Positions 1 to 4,601 of a DNA stretch of 9,391 nucleotides are shown one piece after another. The first letter of the stretch is position 1. Every line of letters starts with the position of its first letter. The notes below the pieces were generated by a model. It made no database searches. It saw nothing but the letters and a program-made list of their open reading frames with translations, and had not been told where the DNA came from. The translations under genes were made by a program, and so were the position numbers. This stretch comes from an uncultured Prevotella sp. (GTDB lineage: Bacteria; Bacteroidota; Bacteroidia; Bacteroidales; Bacteroidaceae): NCBI GenBank assembly GCA_900770845.1, contig CAAGLS010000237.1, forward strand, positions 1 through 9,391, in the 5' to 3' direction.

Positions 1-177
1 ATCCCCCCACGTGACGCCGAAGCCCTCTATCAGGCCATGAGCCGCTTCGCCACCTGTCGTGAAGAGACTGCGCGGTTGGGCGCCAACGCCCGCAAGAACG
101 TTGCCGACCGCTATGAGCAGAAAAAGGTCTGGCGCGCCCTGTTGGCGGAATACAATCGGTTGGCACATTATGCGTAG
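1..177 (+). CDS. Glycosyltransferase, GT4-like, C-terminal fragment (5' end outside window)
   Basis: The first 58 codons are open in frame 1 and end at TAG 175-177. The peptide begins IPPRDAEALYQAM, continues with a TARLGANARKNV segment, and ends YEQKKVWRALLAEYNRLAHYA. This is the usual tail of GT-B glycosyltransferases of family 4: after the donor-binding E-x7-E region, a helix reads 'D.ealy.Am..l', then 'r..lg.naR..v...y....v...l...Y'. Such enzymes add a sugar from a nucleotide donor to a growing lipid-linked glycan at the inner face of the membrane. The neighbouring acetyltransferase and phosphoglycosyl transferase fit that role. Its G+C looks high, like the genes after 4600 and unlike the next two genes. 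The catalytic part is off the window, so donor and linkage cannot be stated. Confidence 0.7.
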   Translation: MPPRDAEALYQAMSRFATCREETARLGANARKNVADRYEQKKVWRALLAEYNRLAHYA

Positions 178-267
178 GCTCGATGAATTCAGGCTACTTC
201 CTTTCGCTTTCGGATTCTAATCGACCTCAAATTTATTCATCCTCCTTGTCATATCGAATCATTAGAA

Positions 268-894
268 ATGTTGTTATACAAACTCGGTCATATTGTTCGT
301 GACACTTTTCCTTGCCTTTGGAATCTTTGGTCCTCAATTAATTCTTTTCTGTTTGGTCTGCGCTACGGGAAAAAATCCTTGGTGAGTTCCGCTTTGTTTC
401 CCCAATATGTGTGGCAGGCGGTGCATAAAGGCAAGACAGAGGAACTTTCCATACAATGTCTTCAAGAATCAAATTGCGTGATGGCGACCAAGTTCTTTCA
501 GCGTCAGCCTATGGCAGCATACCAATTCTTCCGTCCTCATGACTTCGACAAAAGTACATTGGACAAGCTGATAAAAGACAAATCATTTCTCGCCTACGTT
601 GTCACGACTGGAGAGGGATTGGTCGTTGGTTATGTCTTTTTGCGCAGCTTCTTTTGGGGTAAGTGTTATCGAGGTTATATCACAGACGTGGATTGGCGTA
701 GATTGGGTATCAATAAAAAGATGAACTTGTTTGTCACTGATGTCGCGGAGGTTTTGGGGCTGCGAACTTTTGGCTCTATCTCTCCTGACAACACGGCCTC
801 ACTTCAGTCTGCCCAGGCCGTCAACGACGTGAAGATAATCAAAAAGATGAATAACGGCGATTATTTAGTTGAATACAAAAAGAGACGGGCATGA
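268..894 (+). CDS. GNAT-like N-acetyltransferase of a glycan locus
   Basis: This 208-residue protein has its recognisable acetyl-CoA-dependent GNAT fold in the C-terminal half, about residues 85-205. It contains a strand pair FLAYVVTTGEGLVVGYVFLR, a motif-A-like loop at 140-153 (D-x-D-W-R-R-L-G-I-N), a long helix, then ISPDNTASLQSA and a final NGDYLVEY strand. The usual R/Q-x-x-G-x-G/A pyrophosphate loop is imperfect: R144 and G147 are present but position 149 is Asn. The first 80 residues match nothing I can name. ATG 268 is chosen because no in-frame ATG, GTG or TTG lies upstream before the stop at 184-186. Its stop overlaps the next start as ATGA (891-894), suggesting translational coupling. 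By context it may acetylate an amino sugar, as WecD and PseH (also GNATs) do, but that is inference. G+C is visibly lower than in the preceding gene and in those after 4600. Confidence 0.72.
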   Translation: MLLYKLGHIVRDTFPCLWNLWSSINSFLFGLRYGKKSLVSSALFPQYVWQAVHKGKTEELSIQCLQESNCVMATKFFQRQPMAAYQFFRPHDFDKSTLDKLIKDKSFLAYVVTTGEGLVVGYVFLRSFFWGKCYRGYITDVDWRRLGINKKMNLFVTDVAEVLGLRTFGSISPDNTASLQSAQAVNDVKIIKKMNNGDYLVEYKKRRA

Positions 895-1559
895 AGATAC
901 TATTTGACAAACTGATGTCCTTTCTTGGACTTGTTTTTCTGAGTCCGGTCATGCTTTGCGTCTGCATTCTTATCAGAATCAAGATGCCTGGGGGGCCTGT
1001 GATATTCACGCAAAAGCGTGTGGGAAGGAATGGGCGGCTGTTCACGATGTACAAGTTCCGCTCAATGGTGTCTCCAAAAGAGGCTGACCGAAGCACCTCT
1101 GTGGCTGCGGCCGAGCAGAACCGAATAACTCCTCTTGGCGAAAAGTTGCGCAAGTACAAATTGGACGAACTTCCTGAACTCTGGAATGTGCTTTTGGGAG
1201 ACATGAGCTTCGTTGGCCCCAGACCGGACGTGCCCGGATATGCCGACAAACTTGAAGGAGAGGATCGTGAGATCTTGGCTCTGCGTCCAGGCATTACAGG
1301 GCCAGCCAGTTTGAAATATAGAGACGAGGAGGGACTGCTGCAACAAATAGGCGCAAGGCTTGAGGCTGGAGAATCAATCAGTACGGCTGATGGAGAAGTC
1401 GTTAAGTCTATCGAGGAATATAATGACAAGGTAATCTATCCCGACAAAGTGCGCATCAACCGCTATTATCTGCACCACTATTCCTTCATCAAGGACTTAC
1501 AGATGATTTTCGCTACTGTGTTGGGTCGCAAGATGCAATATGGGGGAGAATGGATATGA
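891..1559 (+). CDS. Monotopic phosphoglycosyl transferase (bacterial sugar transferase, PglC-like)
   Basis: This 222-residue protein belongs to the bacterial sugar transferase family (PF02397) and has the minimal PglC size, without the extra N-terminal membrane domain of WcaJ/WbaP. It would transfer a sugar 1-phosphate from a UDP-sugar to undecaprenyl phosphate, the first membrane step of glycan assembly. An N-terminal hydrophobic helix (about 8-30) contains Ser18-Pro19, the break expected for a re-entrant membrane helix. QKRVGRNG (41-48) and MYKFRSM (53-59) follow. The catalytic Asp-Glu pair is D92-E93 in KYKLDELPELWNVL. MSFVGPRPD (105-113), LRPGITGPASLKYRDEE (131-147) and YPDKVRINRYYLHHYS (183-198) are standard family blocks. 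The start overlaps the acetyltransferase stop. In PglC-type pathways the substrate is an N-acetylated 4-amino sugar, which the enzymes encoded after 4602 could supply; that substrate is inferred. Confidence 0.93.
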   Translation: MKILFDKLMSFLGLVFLSPVMLCVCILIRIKMPGGPVIFTQKRVGRNGRLFTMYKFRSMVSPKEADRSTSVAAAEQNRITPLGEKLRKYKLDELPELWNVLLGDMSFVGPRPDVPGYADKLEGEDREILALRPGITGPASLKYRDEEGLLQQIGARLEAGESISTADGEVVKSIEEYNDKVIYPDKVRINRYYLHHYSFIKDLQMIFATVLGRKMQYGGEWI

Positions 1560-1569
1560 TACGTCTGTT

Positions 1570-1682
1570 TTCTTCGGTTGCTGACATTTGTCGACAAAGT
1601 TGTCGACATTTGTCAGCAAGCCTGTTGGCATTTGTCGACAAACTTGTCTACATTTGCCAGCAACCGAAGAATGTCCTTTTTT
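1570..1682 (+). terminator. Large imperfect hairpin plus T-run after the phosphoglycosyl transferase gene
   Basis: Eleven nt after the stop codon a 102-nt inverted repeat begins, centred between 1620 and 1621. The outer arms TTCTTCGGTTGCTG (1570-1583) and CAGCAACCGAAGAA (1658-1671) are perfect. Pairing continues inward with scattered mismatches to a TGTCAGC/GTTGGCA stem (1611-1617 with 1624-1630) and a 6-nt loop. A run of six T follows at 1677-1682. This could end the transcript of the preceding operon. The stem is far longer than a typical intrinsic terminator and is built from a 22-nt tandem repeat, so it may instead be a repeat element with another role. Confidence 0.45.
1585..1672. repeat. 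Tandem array A: four units, exact 22-nt period
   Basis: Units start at 1585, 1607, 1629 and 1651, each with CATTTG(T/C)C. Units 1 and 3 resemble each other and each carry the 12-bp palindrome TTTGTCGACAAA (1587-1598 and 1631-1642). Units 2 and 4 share the form CATTTG(T/C)CAGCAA. The array is therefore also a 44-nt repeat of alternating unit types. The period is not a multiple of three and short ORFs cross it in several frames, so it is unlikely to be coding. Confidence 0.85.
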
Positions 1683-1702
1683 CGACTCCGTTACTTGCTT
1701 GC

Positions 1703-1797
1703 CACCTTTCGTGACAGTCGTCACGATGTATCGTCTCAGTCGCCACGATATACCGTGGCAATTGTCGCGGTGTATCGTGCCAATTGCCACGAATCGG
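1703..1797. repeat. Tandem array B: 22-nt period, different sequence from array A
   Basis: Units start at 1722, 1744, 1766 and a partial one at 1788, exactly 22 nt apart, with the core CACGATGTATCGT and variants. A shortened, more diverged unit (1703-1721) precedes them. The array is palindrome-rich: CGTGAC/GTCACG (1710-1715 with 1720-1725) and an 11-bp perfect inverted repeat CGTGGCAATTG/CAATTGCCACG (1754-1764 with 1781-1791, 16-nt loop). It shares its period with array A just upstream but not its sequence. Confidence 0.8.
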
Positions 1798-1920
1798 ATA
1801 TAAGCGGTGCACCCGACAAACCCTGTGCTTGGAGAGGTGAGCTCGAGTGTAACGATTTGGCGAATTGAACTTATAAACAAAAGATATTGAACTTTGCGGT
1901 TGAATTTAGGGTTCTATTGT

Positions 1921-2192
1921 GACAAAAACCAGTAAAACCCTTGCTGCGATGCAAGGCTACGCCTGTTGTTTCTTCTCCGTAGCCGGCTTGCCCGAAGCAA
2001 GCTTCGGCAAGTCCGACTACGGAGAAGAAACAGCCTTCGTGCCTCAGGCTTGCATCACAGCAAGAAAAACCTTGAAAACAGGCTGGCGCAGTTCCTACAA
2101 AACTCACAAAACTTACAAGACTAACGAAACTTACTTCACGATTGATATGTGTCCGCTGAGGGCAGCGGACCTCCCGGGCAGCGGACCTCAAT
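1921..2192 (+). repeat. Interspersed hairpin element, copy 1 (inverted relative to 9217-9391)
   Basis: The element is a nested imperfect inverted repeat. Arms TGTTTCTTCTCCGTAG (from 1967) and CTACGGAGAAGAAACA (to 2032) enclose a GAAGC/GCTTC tip at 1994-2005. Outer CTTGCTGCGATGCAAG (from about 1940) pairs imperfectly with the segment around 2043-2064. A 9-nt minisatellite follows (2095-2139), then GTCCGCTG-AGGG-CAGCGGAC (2151-2170) and a second CAGCGGAC. On the reverse strand it matches the window end: 2037-2071 equals 9317-9351 (35 nt), 2075-2089 equals 9299-9313, and 2150-2178 equals 9225-9253 (29 nt). I see no transposase or credible protein. The ORFs across it read as repeat translations. 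Confidence 0.85.
2095..2139 (+). repeat. 9-nt minisatellite, five units, inside hairpin element copy 1
   Basis: Five consecutive 9-nt units read CTACAAAAC, TCACAAAAC, TTACAAGAC, TAACGAAAC and TTACTTCAC. The inverted element copy near the window end has a related, differently mutated run at about 9256-9293, read on the reverse strand as CTACAAAAA, CTTGCAAAC, TAACAAACT, TATAAAGCT. The unit is therefore part of the element family but diverges faster than its flanks. Confidence 0.8.
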
Positions 2193-2447
2193 GGTAGGGC
2201 AGTGTTTTTGAGGTTTTCCTTGGTTTTGGTTATAAAAACTAAGATTCACAGGTTTTGTCAGCTTCGCCATATAATCGGTCTGGCAAGTGTACTTGTATGC
2301 AATAATCCATAGGTCTTAACGTTCCCACATGTCGGGCTTGTCGCGCAGTCCTTTGTGACCTTTGCGGCTTTGCGAGAGATAGGGTAAGAGTCTTCGGGAC
2401 GACGTGACTCAGCGCCTCGAAGACGCGCGAAGCACGCTGTGCGCAGA
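2193..2447. other. Gene-free spacer before the 33-nt array
   Basis: I find no credible gene here. The stretch holds an approximate 9-nt repetition of CTTTG(T/C)G at 2350-2376. It also holds an inverted repeat GTCTTCG/CGAAGAC at 2390-2396 and 2418-2424 with a G+C-rich loop. The short ORFs on either strand have repeat-like composition and continue into the 33-nt array, so I do not call them. Confidence 0.6.
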
Positions 2448-2564
2448 ATTATTTCTTTGGATTTCGTCATTTTCCGGCGGATTATTTCTTTGGATTTCGT
2501 CAGAAAAAGGAGAATTATTTCTTTGGATTTCGTCATTTTTAGGCGGATTATTTGTTTGGATTTC
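2448..2564. repeat. Tandem array: four units, exact 33-nt period, upstream of the ATPase promoter
   Basis: The segment ATTATTTCTTTGGATTTCGT starts at 2448, 2481 and 2514, and a variant (ATTATTTGTTTGG) starts at 2547; all are exactly 33 nt apart. The linkers between units alternate in pattern: the first and third are T-rich followed by GGCGG, the second is A-rich. Every unit carries TTTG, and TTTCTTTG resembles the Bacteroidetes -7 box TAnnTTTG except at one fixed position. The last unit supplies the likely -33 element of the ATPase promoter. An ORF crosses the array because 33 is divisible by three, but it encodes only repeated LFLWISS-like peptides. Confidence 0.9.
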
Positions 2565-2582
2565 ATATTTTGACTATCTTTG
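2551..2582 (+). promoter_or_regulatory. Predicted Bacteroidetes-type promoter of the ATPase gene
   Basis: TATCTTTG at 2575-2582 is a full match to the Bacteroidetes -7 consensus TAnnTTTG. TTTG at 2551-2554 lies 20 nt upstream, as expected for the -33 box. Transcription would start near 2589, leaving a leader of about 35 nt before ATG 2623. The -33 box lies inside the fourth 33-nt repeat unit. Confidence 0.7.
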
Positions 2583-2622
2583 CATTGCTATAAGCATTTG
2601 ATTATCAAACATCCATAAACCT

Positions 2623-4008
2623 ATGAGGTATTTCCCAAGATTGATAGACAGGTATCTAAGCGAGTGGGCTGAGAGCAAAGTGCGAAAGCCCTTGTTGCTC
2701 CGTGGCGCCAGACAGGTGGGCAAGTCTACAGCTGTACGTCATCTTGCAGCACGCTTTAAGACTTTTGTTGAGGTGAACTTTGAGAAGCAAAAGATGTTTG
2801 GTCAGCTCTTTGAAAACAGTTTGGATGTCAATACGATAGTTTCGCAGTTGTCGGCCATGGTTGGGGTGAGAATCACTGCGGGCGAAACGCTTCTTTTCCT
2901 CGACGAAATACAGGAATGTCCGAGGGCCATCATGTCGTTGCGCTTCTTCAAGGAGGACATGCCCGGACTGCATGTTGTAGCAGCCGGTTCTCTCTTGGAG
3001 TTCGCCCTCGACAATCTACCCACTTTTGGCGTAGGGCGCATACACTCTATGTTTATGTATCCCATGACTTTTGATGAGTTCCTTTCCGCCAATGGTGACC
3101 AACTTCTTTTAGAGCAAAGGAATGCGTCGTCTGCCCAAAAACCGTTGGCCGGGCCTTTGTATGAGAAGATTGTCAATTCGCTCCGCAACTATATGCTTGT
3201 CGGGGGGATGCCTGAGGTAGTCGACAGGTGGGTGGAGACGCATGATTACCTTGCGTGCCAAGAAGTGCAGGACGATATTGTGATAAGTTATGAAGATGAC
3301 TTCCCCAAGTACCGCAACAAAGTGTCGCCAGAACTCTTGCGCCATACGTTGGAGAGTGCTGCTGTGCAGGCCACCAAAAGGTTTGTCTATTCCCAGGTAG
3401 GTGATTACAAGTCGGCGGAAGTGAAGGCGGCCTTGGACGTTCTCTATAAGGCTGGCCTGTTGATACCCGTTACCCATACTTCTGCCAACGGATTGCCTTT
3501 TGGGAGTGAGGCTGATGCCTCTCATAGGAAAGTGCTTCTGATGGACACGGGGCTGATGATGCGCTTGTTGAATATGACTACTGGTGATGTCACGGAACTG
3601 ACCAGCAGGATATTGACTGCCAACATCACCGACTTGGTCAACAAGGGAGCTATGGCCGAGATGTTGGCTGGGTTGGAGCTGCTACGTTACCGCACACCCA
3701 ACATTAGGCATGAGTTGTTTTATTGGTCCCGTTCGGCCAGAAACTCCCTTGCGGAGATAGACTATGTGACCAGTTACGCCGCTAATGTCCTTCCTGTGGA
3801 AGTTAAGTCTGGCACACAAGGCGGCATGAAGAGCCTGTGGATGTTTATGGCAGAGAAACGTTTGCGGCAGGCTGCGAGGTGCTCGTTGGAGAACTTCGGC
3901 GCCTTCGACTACCAAGATGCGAGTTGTGGAGAAGTACGCCATGTGGTCGTCTGTCCCCTCTTCGCCCTGTCCCAGTTGCATCGTTTGCTTGGCGAGGAGC
4001 AGAATTGA
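2623..4008 (+). CDS. AAA+ family ATPase with DUF4143 C-terminal domain
   Basis: This 461-residue protein has the AAA_14 (PF13173) plus DUF4143 (PF13635) architecture common in Bacteroidetes genomes. Walker A is GARQVGKST (28-36), Walker B is LLFLDEIQ (90-97), and a sensor-like VVAAGSLLEFAL follows at 118-129. PMTFDEFL (147-154) and the MLVGGMPEVV block (191-200) are typical of the family. A helical/winged-helix-like middle leads to a C-terminal AEIDYV (377-382) and LPVEVKSG (390-397), an E-x-D...E-x-K arrangement resembling a PD-(D/E)XK nuclease fold. Length is normal and no frameshift is visible. The cellular role of this family is not established; proposals include DNA-related or mobile-element functions. 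It has its own predicted promoter, wide repeat-rich flanks on both sides, and no obvious link to glycan synthesis, so it looks like an inserted cassette. ATG 2623 directly precedes the conserved RYFPRLIDRYL. Confidence 0.92.
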   Translation: MRYFPRLIDRYLSEWAESKVRKPLLLRGARQVGKSTAVRHLAARFKTFVEVNFEKQKMFGQLFENSLDVNTIVSQLSAMVGVRITAGETLLFLDEIQECPRAIMSLRFFKEDMPGLHVVAAGSLLEFALDNLPTFGVGRIHSMFMYPMTFDEFLSANGDQLLLEQRNASSAQKPLAGPLYEKIVNSLRNYMLVGGMPEVVDRWVETHDYLACQEVQDDIVISYEDDFPKYRNKVSPELLRHTLESAAVQATKRFVYSQVGDYKSAEVKAALDVLYKAGLLIPVTHTSANGLPFGSEADASHRKVLLMDTGLMMRLLNMTTGDVTELTSRILTANITDLVNKGAMAEMLAGLELLRYRTPNIRHELFYWSRSARNSLAEIDYVTSYAANVLPVEVKSGTQGGMKSLWMFMAEKRLRQAARCSLENFGAFDYQDASCGEVRHVVVCPLFALSQLHRLLGEEQN

Positions 4009-4081
4009 GACGGCTCTGAGATAGGGCGTTCGATTTGTTGCGCCCCATTTTTGAATGAGTTCTTGTATACAAACGTTTAGG

Positions 4082-4144
4082 CACGCAGATTCCACAGATA
4101 CAGAAAAATCTGCGTAATCTGCGTAATCTGCGTGGAAAATTTCC
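4082..4144. repeat. Three 9-nt direct repeats within a hairpin, downstream of the ATPase
   Basis: AATCTGCGT occurs three times without spacing at 4107-4115, 4116-4124 and 4125-4133. The last copy with its following G pairs perfectly with CACGCAGATT at 4082-4091. A separate palindrome GGAAAATTTCC lies at 4134-4144. The structure could mark the end of the ATPase transcript, but no T-run follows it directly. Short ORFs across it are repeat translations. Confidence 0.75.
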
Positions 4145-4409
4145 AAGGCTCCTGTCCTCGTCACTTATTGGGCAATCTCTGAAAATCATTCAGTGTGGGT
4201 GTCCTTATGACGAAAACAGGAAAGATATATTGGGTACATCATATTGAACACCCTATTTTGGCAGTCAATCAATCCCTTGCAGGGGCGACCCTTGTGGCCG
4301 TCCACAATCATAGAAACGATATTTGCACGATTTCTTTACGGAAGTGAAAAAACTACAGCCCTGAAAACAGATATTCCTTTTTTCGTTTTTTTATTCCAAT
4401 CTTTAGCGT
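4145..4409. other. Gene-free stretch between ATPase and aminotransferase
   Basis: I see no supported gene. A 46-codon ORF (4207-4347) and a longer one starting at 4244 show no family features. A small imperfect hairpin GGGCGACC/GGCCGTCC sits at 4283-4290 and 4296-4303. A T-rich tract at about 4376-4392 precedes the -7 box described separately. Confidence 0.5.
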
Positions 4410-4417
4410 TAATTTTG
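4387..4417 (+). promoter_or_regulatory. Candidate promoter of the aminotransferase operon
   Basis: TAATTTTG at 4410-4417 fits the Bacteroidetes -7 consensus TAnnTTTG. The expected -33 position holds only a T-run (TTTT at 4387-4390), not a clear TTTG, so the call is weaker than the ATPase promoter. If used, it would give a leader of roughly 180 nt that carries the whole 26-nt repeat array before ATG 4602. Confidence 0.45.
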
Positions 4418-4428
4418 CAGCTGACAAG

Positions 4429-4563
4429 TAGGAGGCACGGCGTCTCGCCGTGCAAGGATTTGCGGCGGGCACGCAGTGCAAGCTTGTGCGGCGGGGATGC
4501 CGTGCAAGGATTTGCGGCGGGGATGCCGTTGAAGCTTGTGCGGCGGGGACGCCGCACCTCCTA
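4429..4563. repeat. 26-nt tandem array (four units) bounded by inverted repeats
   Basis: Four units of exactly 26 nt run from 4449, 4475, 4501 and 4527 to 4552. Units 1 and 3 (CAAGGATTTGCGGCGGG type) alternate with units 2 and 4 (AAGCTTGTGCGGCGGGG type), giving a 52-nt higher-order repeat. The block is enclosed by a 16-nt inverted repeat with two mismatches: TAGGAGGCACGGCGTC at 4429-4444 and GACGCCGCACCTCCTA at 4548-4563. A tight local hairpin GCACGGCG-TCT-CGCCGTGC lies at 4435-4453. It ends 38 nt before the aminotransferase start. Confidence 0.88.
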
Positions 4564-4601
4564 CTGCAGGCCAGTTAGTTATATAGAATGAATATCACAT
4601 A

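Noticed and set aside
1921..2192. Insertion sequence or transposase-bearing element
   Set aside because: No transposase frame or target-site duplication is visible; at most it is a non-autonomous repeat.
1497..2197. Several 70-130-codon ORFs on both strands in the gene-free region
   Set aside because: They read through 22-nt and 9-nt repeats in many frames, giving repeated peptides such as YKTHKTYKT, with no conserved domain or start context.
2448..2564. CRISPR array
   Set aside because: Units are tandem with short related linkers rather than unique 30-nt spacers, and no cas gene is present.
2258..2601. ORFs through the 33-nt array (KSKEII and LFLWISS repeats)
   Set aside because: The array stays open only because 33 is divisible by three. 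The promoter of the ATPase gene overlaps it and the peptides have no fold-like features.
4207..4347. 46-codon ORF beginning MTKTGKIYWVHH
   Set aside because: It is short, shows no recognisable motif, and crosses a small repeat-like hairpin (4283-4303).
4244..4591. 115-codon ORF overlapping the 26-nt array
   Set aside because: Composition changes abruptly at the array, there is no family resemblance, and the candidate promoter of the aminotransferase lies inside it.
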